Source of the DNA: Burkholderiaceae bacterium
GTDB lineage: Bacteria; Pseudomonadota; Gammaproteobacteria; Burkholderiales; Burkholderiaceae_C
Length of the DNA stretch: 64,000 bases
Direction: 5' to 3'
Assembly: GCA_024235915.1 (NCBI GenBank)
Contig: JACKLO010000018.1
Coordinates: 1-64,000, forward strand
In this document: positions 35,562 to 43,836 of the stretch, in pieces
Layout of the letters: every line of letters starts with the position of its first letter
How positions within the stretch are numbered: the first letter of the stretch is position 1
Made by a program: the position numbers and the translations under genes
Notes under the pieces: model-generated
Database searches by the model: none
Seen by the model: the letters and a program-made list of their open reading frames with translations, nothing else
Told to the model about the DNA's origin: nothing

Positions 35562-36326
35562 GTGCTCACGCAGGACCTGCAGCGCCGGCTCGACCCGTTC
35601 CTGATGCTCGATGCCTTCGGCACCGACAACCCGGGTGACTACATCGCTGGTTTCCCCGATCACCCGCACCGCGGCTTCGAGACCGTGACCTACATGCTCG
35701 AGGGTCGCATGCGCCATCGGGATTCAGCCGGCAACGAGGGCCTGCTGGGCCCGGGCGGCGTGCAGTGGATGACTGCTGGCCGGGGCGTCATCCACAGCGA
35801 GATGCCGGAGCAGGCCGATGGCCGCATGGAAGGATTCCAGCTGTGGCTCAACCTTCCGGCGGCGCAGAAGATGCGTGCGCCTTGGTACCGGGACATTCCA
35901 GCGGCCGACATTCCGGAGTTGACGATTCCAGGTGGGCGTGTGCGCATCATCGCGGGGCAGGTGGCCAACACCCTGGGCGCCATGCAACGCGAGACGACGG
36001 CTCCCTTGTTCCTCGATGTTCTGCTGGAAGCGGGCGCCAACTTCGAACAGGCGTTGCCCGCCACCCACAACGCCTTCGTCTATGTCTACCGCGGGGCATT
36101 GTCCATCGCCGGCACGGCCGTGCCCCAACAGCGCATGGCCATCCTGGCCAACCGGGCCGACGCCGGCTGTGTGGCCTTCACCGCCGGCCCGGAAGGTGCC
36201 CGCGCCATCGTCGTCGCCGGGGCACCGTTGAACGAACCCATCGTGCAGTACGGCCCGTTCGTCATGAACAGCAAGGAAGAGATCTCCCAGGCGGTCGACG
36301 ACTTCCGCCGAGGCGCGCTGGCCTGA
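35562..36326 (+). CDS. Pirin-family protein, start codon unclear
   Basis: 254 residues from the first usual start, a GTG at 35562. Pirin features are plain: DPFLMLDAF, FPDHPHRGFETVTYMLEG with the metal-binding His residues, and HSEMPEQ. However the family's N-terminus (RPVERLITGQPTQDGAGVKL) is encoded in frame just upstream, back to a TGA at 35424, and this part has no ATG, GTG or TTG. ATT at 35463 is the only near-start. The true start may be a rare codon, or a frameshift may lie upstream. Pirins are cupin proteins, some with quercetinase activity. Confidence 0.85.
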   Translation: MLTQDLQRRLDPFLMLDAFGTDNPGDYIAGFPDHPHRGFETVTYMLEGRMRHRDSAGNEGLLGPGGVQWMTAGRGVIHSEMPEQADGRMEGFQLWLNLPAAQKMRAPWYRDIPAADIPELTIPGGRVRIIAGQVANTLGAMQRETTAPLFLDVLLEAGANFEQALPATHNAFVYVYRGALSIAGTAVPQQRMAILANRADAGCVAFTAGPEGARAIVVAGAPLNEPIVQYGPFVMNSKEEISQAVDDFRRGALA

Positions 36327-36466
36327 GTCGACGGGCAGCAGCGCCGCAGGGCGGCGTCACGAGGTCATTGGCACACTGCCAGCGCCAACGGAGCCACCAG
36401 ATCTGACCACGGTGTCCAAACGGCTGCATGTGCCGTCCTGGATCACTGTGGCACAGGGGCGGTGTT

Positions 36467-36748
36467 TCAGGCCACGACCTGCACACCCTTCCAGAACGCC
36501 ATCCGGCCCTTGATCTCGGCAGCGGCCTCACACGGCTCAGGGTAGTACCAGACGGCGTCCGGGTTCATCTCGCCGTTCACCAGCAGGCTCAGGTAATGGG
36601 CCTGCCCCTTCCACGGGCAACTGGTTCGGTGGTTGCTGAAGGTCACGTAGGCGCGATTCAGCGACGACTCAGGGAAGTAGTGGTTACCTTCGACGACCAC
36701 GGTGTCGTCACTTTCGGCGATGGTCACGCCGTTCCAGATGGCTTTCAT
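36467..36748 (-). CDS. DUF427-domain protein
   Basis: 93 residues from ATG 36748 with an AGGAG site. The DUF427 pattern is complete: MKAIWNGVTIAESDDTVVVE, YFPESSLN, SNHRTSCPWKGQAHYLSL and the WYYPEPCEAAAEIKGRMAFW end. The family is a small beta fold of unknown role, common in bacteria and plants. It stands alone between pirin (convergent) and the DUF4397 gene. Confidence 0.92.
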   Translation of the reverse strand: MKAIWNGVTIAESDDTVVVEGNHYFPESSLNRAYVTFSNHRTSCPWKGQAHYLSLLVNGEMNPDAVWYYPEPCEAAAEIKGRMAFWKGVQVVA

Positions 36749-36786
36749 GCGTTTCTCCTGGCGTAGGGGTGCAGGGACGATCGAGC

Positions 36787-38100
36787 CTACCGGTCCTTGC
36801 GCAGGATGCCCGTGGCATTCGCTTCGGGCCCGACAACGAACAGCGTGTAGACGCCGTCCGAGACCAGCACCTGATCGACGGCCTGCCAGACCGGGCTGCC
36901 GCGCCCAGGCGCGGTGACCGACAGTGCGCCGGCCGAAACGGCGTTGACCTGCAGCGGGCTGGACGCCGTACCCGAAGCCACGCCGTCGGCCACGGGGTTG
37001 AAATCCAGCGTCAGGGCGATGGCCTCACTGACATCGGCCAGCCCGTGCACCAGGCGCAGCTTCGCGCGCCCGCTCACGGTGGGCAGGCGGTTGTCGTCGA
37101 CGATCCAGGCGGCCTGCGCTGCCGCGGCCGGGCCGTAGACCAGCAGTGTGTAGTCTTTCCCGGCGTCCAACGTGCTGGCCGGCACGCTGATGGCCACGCC
37201 ATCCACGCTGGCGGTGGCGTCGCTGGCGCCTGCGGTCACCAGCCGGTACGCGCCGGCCGCAGGTGCCCCGGTGCCGTTCATCAACGTGACACCGCCCACC
37301 GTGGCTGCGACGGCACCACTGGCGGTGACGCCGGCCACCACGCGAACGCGGGCTGCCGTGCCCGCCTGCACCGAGACCTCGCCGCGCTGTACCAGCACCA
37401 GCGCATCCACCAGCACACCGCCGGCGCCCGGCGTCAGCACCACCGTCACCACCTGCTCGCTGCCCAGGGTCAGCGACGGCAGGTCCAGCCGCAGGTCGTC
37501 GCGGTCGCCGGCGGCCGTGACGCGCAGCCGCCAGGTGGTGGCGTTGGTGGTCACCAGGGCCGTCAGGCTGCCGGCAGCAGCATTGGCCAGCAGCGGCTCG
37601 GCGTCGGCCAGGTCGGCGTCGGCGGTCGTCAGGTACACGTCCAGCGCGCCGGCATCGGGGGCGGCATTGAGCACGCGCACGCGTGCCTCGCCCCGGTCGG
37701 GTGTGCCGGCGTTGTCGTCGACCACCACGGTGGCCAGCCCGCTGCCATTGCTGTAGGCCACCACGCTGTAGCGGTCGCCTTCTGACAGCGCCGGTGCCGT
37801 GCTGGCCAGCGCGGTGCTGCTGCCGGCACGGGTGACGTCCATGTCGGCGTCGTCCGGGTCGACTTCGGCGTACGTGGCATTGCCACCGAAACCCACGCTG
37901 GCCAGCACGCGCCGGCTCTCGCCGTCGTAGAGGTCCAGCGCCCCATGGTCGACGCTGGCATTGACCAAGCGCACCTGTGCCTTGGACCGGTCCTCGCCGC
38001 CCCCGCAGGCCAGCAGCAGCACGGCGGCGCCGGCCAGCAATGCCGCGGTGCAGGCGCGGCGCAGCAGGGAAGGGGGCTGGGGTCGGCGGGAGCTCGGCAT
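36787..38100 (-). CDS. DUF4397-domain lipoprotein
   Basis: 437 residues from ATG 38100. A signal peptide ends in the lipobox LLACGGG, so it is a lipoprotein. Two DUF4397 domains follow, visible as repeats of VRLVNASVDHGALDLYD, VRVLNAAPDAGALDVYL and LRLVHGLADVSEAIAL, each about 110-130 residues, with intervening YTLLVYGP and YTLFVVGP strands. These beta-rich domains are surface or periplasmic with unknown ligands. Apart from the N-terminal Cys, no cysteine is present. Confidence 0.88.
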   Translation of the reverse strand: MPSSRRPQPPSLLRRACTAALLAGAAVLLLACGGGEDRSKAQVRLVNASVDHGALDLYDGESRRVLASVGFGGNATYAEVDPDDADMDVTRAGSSTALASTAPALSEGDRYSVVAYSNGSGLATVVVDDNAGTPDRGEARVRVLNAAPDAGALDVYLTTADADLADAEPLLANAAAGSLTALVTTNATTWRLRVTAAGDRDDLRLDLPSLTLGSEQVVTVVLTPGAGGVLVDALVLVQRGEVSVQAGTAARVRVVAGVTASGAVAATVGGVTLMNGTGAPAAGAYRLVTAGASDATASVDGVAISVPASTLDAGKDYTLLVYGPAAAAQAAWIVDDNRLPTVSGRAKLRLVHGLADVSEAIALTLDFNPVADGVASGTASSPLQVNAVSAGALSVTAPGRGSPVWQAVDQVLVSDGVYTLFVVGPEANATGILRKDR

Positions 38101-38304
38101 GCCGTCACTCTACCCCGGGCGCCCGCGACCCACTGCCAGCGCCATGGGTGTCCCCCAAGAAAGCGGCGCCCGGGGTGCCAGCCCGCGGGCGCCGAAAGGA
38201 GGAGTGGTGGTCCCATCCAGGACCGAGGTCGACTCTAGGCATCAACCTGCTGAGCTGCCACCGCAGGGCGATGGATGACCGCAGCGCCGGGATGAACCGC
38301 GCCG

Positions 38305-38592
38305 TCAGCGGACAGACGTGCGCACCGCGTCCAGCTCCCAGCCCAGCCACCAGGACAGCGGGATCTGGTTCACCACCGCGTCCACGTCGCGGTGTTCGGT
38401 CACGTTCAGCCCCTGGTGCAGCTCGTGGCTGGAATCGAACCAGCCGCAGCCGGGTGCCCGGTCATCCGCCGGCTGGTGCGGCCCGTCCGGGGTCGGCGAA
38501 GGGGTCGAGATGAGGCCGGATGACGCCACACCGCGGCGGCGGGCATGAGCCGGCGCCCGTTTCGGGCGGATCAGTCGGTGCAGCAGTTGCAT
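38305..38592 (-). CDS. Small conserved-looking hypothetical protein
   Basis: 95 residues from ATG 38592. A basic N-terminus (LLHRLIRPKRAPAHARRR) leads to a better-conserved-looking end: GCGWFDSSHELHQGLNVTEH and IPLSWWLGWELDA. I believe similar GCGWFDSSxEL...VTEH proteins occur in related bacteria, but cannot name a family. It is divergent from the SRAP gene. No signal peptide. Confidence 0.6.
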   Translation of the reverse strand: MQLLHRLIRPKRAPAHARRRGVASSGLISTPSPTPDGPHQPADDRAPGCGWFDSSHELHQGLNVTEHRDVDAVVNQIPLSWWLGWELDAVRTSVR

Positions 38593-38709
38593 GGCGGTCT
38601 CCGTTCAGCGGCAATGGCGCCATCGTCGGCGCGTGCTGGTCGCTGAGCCATCACCCGCGGGCAGGAACGAAGGGCGACACCCCGTCGGGGGATGCGAAGA
38701 TTCACCCCA

Positions 38710-39399
38710 ATGTGCGGGCGTTACGTGGTGGCCTACGACCCCGAGACCCTGGTCTCGGGCTTCTCGGCCGTGCGCGTGCCGCCTTTCCCGAAACGCTGGA
38801 ATGTGGCGCCGCAGTCCGAGGTGCCGGTGGTGCACGAGACGCGCGAGGGCGAGCGGGTCGTCACCCTGATGCGCTGGGGCCTTCTGCCGCACTGGGCCAA
38901 GGATCCGGCGCTGGGCCACAAGCTCAACAACGCGCGCGCCGACGGCGTCTTCGACAAACCCAGCTTCCGCCAGGCCGTGCGCCGCCGCCGTTGCCTGCTG
39001 CCGGCCAGCGGCTTCTACGAATGGCAGGCCACGCCCGGCGGCAAACAGCCCTGGTACATCACGCGCCGCGACGGGGCGCCGTTTGCAATGGCCGGCCTGT
39101 TCGAGGCCTGGCGGCCACGCGGCTCCGCGGAGGCCGACGCCTGGCAGCTGACCTGCTGCGTCATCACCACCGAGCCGAATGCGCTGATGGCGCCCATCCA
39201 CGACCGCATGCCTGTGATGCTGGCACCCGCGGACTGGGCGCGTTGGCTGGACAGGGGCGAGCAGGATCCGGCGGCCATCGCGCCGCTGCTTCGGCCCTGC
39301 GACCCGGCCGAGATGCAGGCCTGGCCGGTGTCACGCGTGGTCAACCGCGGCAGCGCCGAGGGTGAGGACCTGATCCAGCCGATCCCGACGATCGGCTGA
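38710..39399 (+). CDS. SRAP protein (YedK/HMCES-like)
   Basis: 229 residues from ATG 38710. The Met must be followed directly by the catalytic Cys2, and MCGRYVV gives this; the ATG 18 bp upstream would not. RWNVAPQSEVPV-like, RWGLLPHWAKD, NNARAD and the SGFYEW motif with catalytic Glu are present, plus the late His in IHDRMPVML. The protein crosslinks to abasic sites in single-stranded DNA and shields them until repair. It is transcribed alone. Confidence 0.93.
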   Translation: MCGRYVVAYDPETLVSGFSAVRVPPFPKRWNVAPQSEVPVVHETREGERVVTLMRWGLLPHWAKDPALGHKLNNARADGVFDKPSFRQAVRRRRCLLPASGFYEWQATPGGKQPWYITRRDGAPFAMAGLFEAWRPRGSAEADAWQLTCCVITTEPNALMAPIHDRMPVMLAPADWARWLDRGEQDPAAIAPLLRPCDPAEMQAWPVSRVVNRGSAEGEDLIQPIPTIG

Positions 39400-39435
39400 A
39401 GGACCGGGGTACTGACGGGCCGAGCGGCCCGCCGC

Positions 39436-40017
39436 TCAGCGGCCGTAGGGCGAAATCCCGAACAGCGCCTTGTGCGCCCAGAAGGCGAACACGGCCCACG
39501 CCGCAACACCCACCAGCACCGTGACCGCCGTCTTCGCACCGCTGCCAGCCGCGTAGACCGTGCCGGCGGCCCGGTCGCGCCCACGCGCCGCGCGGAAGTC
39601 CAGCACCGCCCAAAGCAGGAAGCCACCAAACAGCAGCAGGTCGGCCAGGGTGTTGTTGGCCAGCAGGTGGGCCAGTGCCCAGACCTTCACTGCCAGCACC
39701 ATCGGGTGGTGCAGCCTGGCCTTGAGGTGGTTGCCCGGCACATAGGCTGCGGCCAGCAGCACGAAGGCCACCAGCACCAGCAAGGACGCCAGGTGCCGCG
39801 TCCACACCGGTGTGGCCCATAGCACGGTGGGGTCCAGCCGGGCCTGGCCATAGCCCCAGACCAGCGCCACGAAGCCGGCCAGCGACACCGCGCTGTACAG
39901 CCCCTTCCAGGCGCCTTCACCCAGGCGGGCGATGGTGCGCTGCCGCCATTCCTCGGCCACGATGCGCACCGAGTGCACACCCAGGAAGAGCACGAGTCCA
40001 AGGATCAGCAGCGTCAT
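39436..40017 (-). CDS. NnrU-family membrane protein
   Basis: 193 residues from ATG 40017. Five or six membrane helices; the first reads LLILGLVLFLGVHSVRIV and the central loop has VPGNHLKARLHHPMVLAVKVWALAHLLANN, the signature of NnrU. The family is linked to denitrification and to carotenoid isomerase Z-ISO, which binds haem. No denitrification gene is close. It is divergent from the MaoC gene by 65 bp. Confidence 0.88.
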   Translation of the reverse strand: MTLLILGLVLFLGVHSVRIVAEEWRQRTIARLGEGAWKGLYSAVSLAGFVALVWGYGQARLDPTVLWATPVWTRHLASLLVLVAFVLLAAAYVPGNHLKARLHHPMVLAVKVWALAHLLANNTLADLLLFGGFLLWAVLDFRAARGRDRAAGTVYAAGSGAKTAVTVLVGVAAWAVFAFWAHKALFGISPYGR

Positions 40018-40082
40018 GTCGCGGTCCACCGGTGGGGTCGAAAGCGGCGACTGTAGCCCGCGCTCGGTATCCTGCGCAGGCG

Positions 40083-40598
40083 ATGCCACATCCCACCTCC
40101 ATGCCGCCCGACGACAACGCCCGCCTGCATTGGGAAGACTTCCCCGAAGGCTCGGTCCACCCCTTCGGTGGCGCCACGCTCACGCGCGAGGCCATCGTCG
40201 AGTTCGCCCGCCAGTTCGACCCCCAGCCCTTCCACCTGGACGAAGCTGCCGCACGCGCGTCGCTGTTCGGTGGCCTGTGTGCGAGCGGCTGGCACACCTG
40301 TGCGCTGACCATGCGCATGATGTGCGACGCCTGGCTCAACCGCAGTGCCAGCCTGGGCTCGCCCGGCCTGGAGAACATCCGCTGGCTCAAGCCGGTCTAT
40401 GTGGGCGACAACCTGCACGGCAGCATGACGGTGCTGCAGGCGCGGCCCATGGCCAGCAAGCCACACGTGGGCCTGGTGTTTCAGCGCTGGGAGGTGCGCA
40501 ACCAGCACGGCGAGCCGGTGATGACCATGGAAGGCTGGGGCATGCTGCGGCGCCGGGAACTGGCGGCCACGGCGGAGAGTCCACCGCCGGCCGGCTGA
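40083..40598 (+). CDS. MaoC-like hotdog-fold dehydratase
   Basis: 171 residues from ATG 40083 (ATG 40101 is possible). The MaoC signature is present: TREAIVEFARQFDPQPFHLDEAAA, with the Asp/His dyad, and FGGLCASGWHTCALTMRMM. MaoC proteins hydrate enoyl-CoA in fatty-acid and polyhydroxyalkanoate pathways. It is 68 bp upstream of the PotF-like gene but functionally unlike it. Confidence 0.88.
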   Translation: MPHPTSMPPDDNARLHWEDFPEGSVHPFGGATLTREAIVEFARQFDPQPFHLDEAAARASLFGGLCASGWHTCALTMRMMCDAWLNRSASLGSPGLENIRWLKPVYVGDNLHGSMTVLQARPMASKPHVGLVFQRWEVRNQHGEPVMTMEGWGMLRRRELAATAESPPPAG

Positions 40599-40666
40599 AA
40601 ACGTTGTTGCCGGACAATCCGGGCTTGTTCCTCTCCTTTCTCCAACATCAGCCACCGACCGCCGCC

Positions 40667-41785
40667 ATGAAGCTCTCGCCCCGACTGCTCGTCGCCGCCC
40701 TCGCATCCACGCTGGCCTGGGCCGGCACCGCCGCGCAGGCGCAGAACGCCGAACCCAAGGTTCTCAACGTCTACAACTGGGCCGAGTACATCGGCGAGGA
40801 CACGCTGAAGAACTTCGAGAAGGAAACCGGCATCAAGGTCCGCTACGACAACTACGACACCAACGAGATCCTGCACGCCAAGCTGGTGGCCGGCAAGACG
40901 GGCTACGACATCGTCGTGCCCAGCGCCCATTTCGCGAAGACGCAGATCCAGGGCGGCCTGTTCCAGAAGCTGGACAAGTCGCAGCTGCCCAACTGGAAGA
41001 ACCTCGACCCGGCGCTGCTGGAACAGCAGCAGAGTGTGGACCCGGGCAACCAGCACCTGGTCACCTGGCTCTGGGGCTACGTCACCGTGGGCATCAACAC
41101 CGGCAAGGTCAAGGCCGCGCTGGGCGGCATGCCCATGCCGGAAAACGCCTGGGACCTGATCTTCAAGCCGGAATACGCCGGCAAGCTCAAGGGCTGCGGC
41201 ATCAGCGTGCTCGATTCGGCCTCCGAAGTGCTGCCGGTGGCCATGACCTATGCGGGCCAGGCGCCCTACAGCACCAACGCCAAGGACTACGAGGCCGCAC
41301 GCAAGGTGTTGATGGCCGCGCGCCCCTTCCTGACCCGCCTGTCCTCGTCGGGCTACATCGACGAACTCGCCAAGGGCGAACTCTGCGCCGTGATGGGCTA
41401 CTCCGGCGACATCAACATCGCCCGCAACCGCGCCCTGGAAGGCAAGACCGGGCAGGACATCGTGGCCCTGATCCCTACCAAGGGCGCCACGCTGTTCTTC
41501 GACTCGATGGCCATCCCCAAGGACGCGCCGCACCCGAAGAATGCGCACGCCTTCATCAACTACATCCTGCGCCCGGAAGTGCACGCGTCGCTGACCAACG
41601 CGGTCTTCTACGCCAACCCGAATGCGGCATCCAAGCCCTTCGTCGACAAGTCGGTGGCCACCAACCCCACGGTGTTCCTGTCCGCCGCCGACATGAAGAA
41701 GATGACGCCGCCGGACGCCGTGCCGCAGGACATCCGCCGCCTGCAGACGCGCATCTTCACCAGCTACCGCGCCAACGTGAAGTGA
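40667..41785 (+). CDS. potF: Polyamine ABC transporter substrate-binding protein (PotF-like)
   Basis: 372 residues from ATG 40667 with a signal peptide ending in GTAAQAQN. VLNVYNWAEYIGEDTLKNFEKETGIKVRYD is the typical start of PotD/PotF, and the late FIDSMAIPKDAPHP-type segment reads FDSMAIPKDAPHPKNAHAFINY. It binds putrescine or spermidine in the periplasm. The permease and ATPase genes (potGHI) are not beside it, so this is an orphan binding protein or part of a split system. Confidence 0.9.
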   Translation: MKLSPRLLVAALASTLAWAGTAAQAQNAEPKVLNVYNWAEYIGEDTLKNFEKETGIKVRYDNYDTNEILHAKLVAGKTGYDIVVPSAHFAKTQIQGGLFQKLDKSQLPNWKNLDPALLEQQQSVDPGNQHLVTWLWGYVTVGINTGKVKAALGGMPMPENAWDLIFKPEYAGKLKGCGISVLDSASEVLPVAMTYAGQAPYSTNAKDYEAARKVLMAARPFLTRLSSSGYIDELAKGELCAVMGYSGDINIARNRALEGKTGQDIVALIPTKGATLFFDSMAIPKDAPHPKNAHAFINYILRPEVHASLTNAVFYANPNAASKPFVDKSVATNPTVFLSAADMKKMTPPDAVPQDIRRLQTRIFTSYRANVK

Positions 41786-41792
41786 ACGCCGG

Positions 41793-42368
41793 ATGACGCC
41801 TGCCGAAGCCGAGGTCCTGGCGTTCTGGTTCGGCGCCCCGCCGCTGGCGTCGCGTGCCGAATGGTTCCGCAAGGACCCGGCCTTCGACGAGGCCATCCGT
41901 GCGCGCTTCGGCCAACGGGTCGACGACGCCATCGACGGCAGGCTGCCCGCGCCTGATCCTGCCGATGGCGCGGAGACCGTGCTGGCGCGCCTGATCCTGC
42001 TCGACCAGTTCCCGCGCAACCTCTTCCGCGGCCAGGCACGGGCCTTCGCCGGCGACCCACTGGCCCGGGCGCTGGCGATCGACCTGATTGACCGCGGCGG
42101 GGAACGCGCACTGCACCCGCTGCAGCGCTGGTTCGTCTACCTGCCGCTGGAGCATGCGGAAGACCTGGCGCTGCAGGATCGCAGCGTGGCCCTGTTCGCC
42201 GCGCTGGCGGCCGAGGCGCCGGGCTTCGACAGCGCGCTGGACTACGCCGAGCGCCACCGCGACGTGATCCGCCGCTTCGGCCGCTTCCCCCACCGCAACG
42301 TGGCGCTGGGCCGCGAGAGCACGGCCGAGGAACAGGCCTACCTGGCGACGCCGGGCAGCGGGTTCTGA
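41793..42368 (+). CDS. DUF924-family protein
   Basis: 191 residues from ATG 41793, 7 bp after potF. EAEVLAFWFG, LARLILLDQFPRNLFRG, RWFVYLPLEHAEDLALQ and the end HRDVIRRFGRFPHRNVALGR match the family, an all-helical TPR-like protein of unknown role. It is likely co-transcribed with potF. Confidence 0.9.
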   Translation: MTPAEAEVLAFWFGAPPLASRAEWFRKDPAFDEAIRARFGQRVDDAIDGRLPAPDPADGAETVLARLILLDQFPRNLFRGQARAFAGDPLARALAIDLIDRGGERALHPLQRWFVYLPLEHAEDLALQDRSVALFAALAAEAPGFDSALDYAERHRDVIRRFGRFPHRNVALGRESTAEEQAYLATPGSGF

Positions 42369-42380
42369 GCGCCGCCGCGG

Positions 42381-43331
42381 TCAGTCCGCCAATAGCGGCG
42401 ACTGCCGGAACTGGTGGTTCAGCCACTCCACGAAAGTCGCCACCGGCGCGCGCCGACGGCTCGCCGGGTTGACCGCCAGTACATGCCGGTAGCCCACCGG
42501 CATGCGCCATTGCGGGAAGGGCATCACCAGGTCGCCGCTGGCCACGGCGTCCTGCAGAAACGGTGATCGCACCAGGGCCACGCCCTGGCCGCGGATGGCC
42601 GCCTGCACCGCCTGGTCGGCAAAGGAAAACACCAGGCGGCCGGCCAGCGGGGCCACGGTGCCAGCGCCGGCGAAGTGGAACCAGGTCGCCCAGTTCAGGC
42701 GCCGCGTGCCGGGCACGTTGGCGTCCAGGTCCAGCAGCGGCCAGCGGGCCAGATCGGCCGGCTCGTTCAGCGTCGCGCCTTCCAGCAGCCGCGGGCTCAT
42801 CGCCGGTGCGGCCAGGTCCTCGATCAGCGACGTGGCGCCCACCGGCACCCGGTCCAATGGCACCCAGCGCACGGCCACGTCCACGTCCTCGGCGTTCAGG
42901 TCCACCACGCGGTCCGACGCATCCAGCCGGATCTCGATCTCCGGGTGTTCGCGCTGGAACAGCGCCAGCCGGGGCACCAGCCACAGTGACGCGAACGACG
43001 CATAGGTGGTCAGCGTCACGCGGTGGGCGCCGGTCTGGCCACGCAGCTCGTCCACGCACAGGTCGATGCCGGCCAGCGCCTGCTGCACCGCCTGCTGCAG
43101 TTGCCGCCCGGCGGCGGTGAGCTCCAGCGCCCGCGTGCGGCGCAGGAACAGCGGCCGGCCGACTTCCTCCTCCAGCGTCGCCACCTGGCGGCTGATCGAT
43201 GACTGCGTGAGGTGCAGTTCCACCGCGGCCTCGGTGAACGACAGCCGACGTGCCGCAGCCTCGAAGCCGCGCAGGGCGGCCAGCGCAATGGGGCGGGCCG
43301 TGCGACGGCGTGACGAGTTGGATGCGGACAT
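42381..43331 (-). CDS. LysR-family transcriptional regulator (GcvA-like)
   Basis: 316 residues from ATG 43331; an ATG at 43346 would add five residues but lies in the upstream palindrome. The helix-turn-helix is LRGFEAAARRLSFTEAAVELHLTQSSISRQVATLE, followed by the effector fold. The sequence is of the GcvA/AmpR subgroup (DVDVAVRWVP, PRLLEGATLNEPADL). It is divergent from a DUF2917 gene, its probable target, with inverted and repeated ATGCAT motifs between them. Confidence 0.9.
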   Translation of the reverse strand: MSASNSSRRRTARPIALAALRGFEAAARRLSFTEAAVELHLTQSSISRQVATLEEEVGRPLFLRRTRALELTAAGRQLQQAVQQALAGIDLCVDELRGQTGAHRVTLTTYASFASLWLVPRLALFQREHPEIEIRLDASDRVVDLNAEDVDVAVRWVPLDRVPVGATSLIEDLAAPAMSPRLLEGATLNEPADLARWPLLDLDANVPGTRRLNWATWFHFAGAGTVAPLAGRLVFSFADQAVQAAIRGQGVALVRSPFLQDAVASGDLVMPFPQWRMPVGYRHVLAVNPASRRRAPVATFVEWLNHQFRQSPLLAD

Positions 43332-43343
43332 GCGTCGACCATA

Positions 43344-43444
43344 CATGCGTCATTCGCATGCATCAACTGCAGTCTTTTCGTTTGTGGCCGCTGCTGGAAC
43401 GCGATGCAATGCATGCAACCCGGCCATGACTGCGCCGGATGCAT
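43344..43444. promoter_or_regulatory. LysR intergenic operator cluster
   Basis: CATGCG-TCATT-CGCATG (43344-43360) is a perfect 6-bp inverted repeat in front of the LysR start. ATGCAT occurs at 43358, 43409 and 43439. The array fits a LysR binding region controlling both neighbours. Confidence 0.5.
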
Positions 43445-43454
43445 GGAGAGCCCC

Positions 43455-43775
43455 ATGGCCCAGATCGTCGAGACCGTCCGCACCATCCACCTGGACCACG
43501 ACCAGATGCTGGTCCTGGAAGACCAGCGCACCCGCTGCGTGCGGGTGCTGCATGGGGGTGTCTGGCTGACCGAACCGGGCCAGGGGCAGGACCACTTCCT
43601 GCAGCCCGGCCAGGGGCTGCCGCTGCGCCGCGAGGGCGCGCTCCTGCAAGCCCAGGGGCCGACGCAGCTGGAGCTCACCCACCGGGGCCGCGGCCCGCAT
43701 GTGGCCTGGTGGGCCCGGCTGCGCGGCCTGGCGTCGCGCTGGCACCTGGGCCCGGTGCCCGAGACCTGCGCGTGA
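43455..43775 (+). CDS. DUF2917-domain protein
   Basis: 106 residues from ATG 43455, chosen because GGAGAG lies six bases upstream; an ATG at 43443 is possible. Cupin-like pattern: VLEDQRTRCVRVLHGGVWLTEPG and DHFLQPGQGLPLRREGALLQAQ. The family is common in Burkholderiales beside LysR regulators, with no known activity. A hairpin terminator follows. Confidence 0.85.
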   Translation: MAQIVETVRTIHLDHDQMLVLEDQRTRCVRVLHGGVWLTEPGQGQDHFLQPGQGLPLRREGALLQAQGPTQLELTHRGRGPHVAWWARLRGLASRWHLGPVPETCA

Positions 43776-43790
43776 TGGGCGGTGGCCCCT

Positions 43791-43812
43791 GGCCCGCCCT
43801 CTGTGGCGGGCC
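43791..43812. terminator. Bidirectional hairpin
   Basis: GGCCCGCC-CTCTGT-GGCGGGCC, a perfect 8-bp stem between the convergent DUF2917 and fghA genes. Confidence 0.6.
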
Positions 43813-43836
43813 GGGTTGACCCAACGATGCGCGGCT

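Noticed and set aside
38270..38300. GCGGTTCATC and TCATCCATCG on the minus strand, similar to the small-peptide boxes
   Set aside because: Spacing is about 17 bp instead of 20 or 43, only two boxes exist, and no small hydrophobic ORF follows. It is probably chance, but a genome-wide search should include it.
40667..42368. potF and DUF924 as part of a polyamine uptake operon
   Set aside because: No permease or ATPase of the Pot family is adjacent, and DUF924 has no known link to polyamines.
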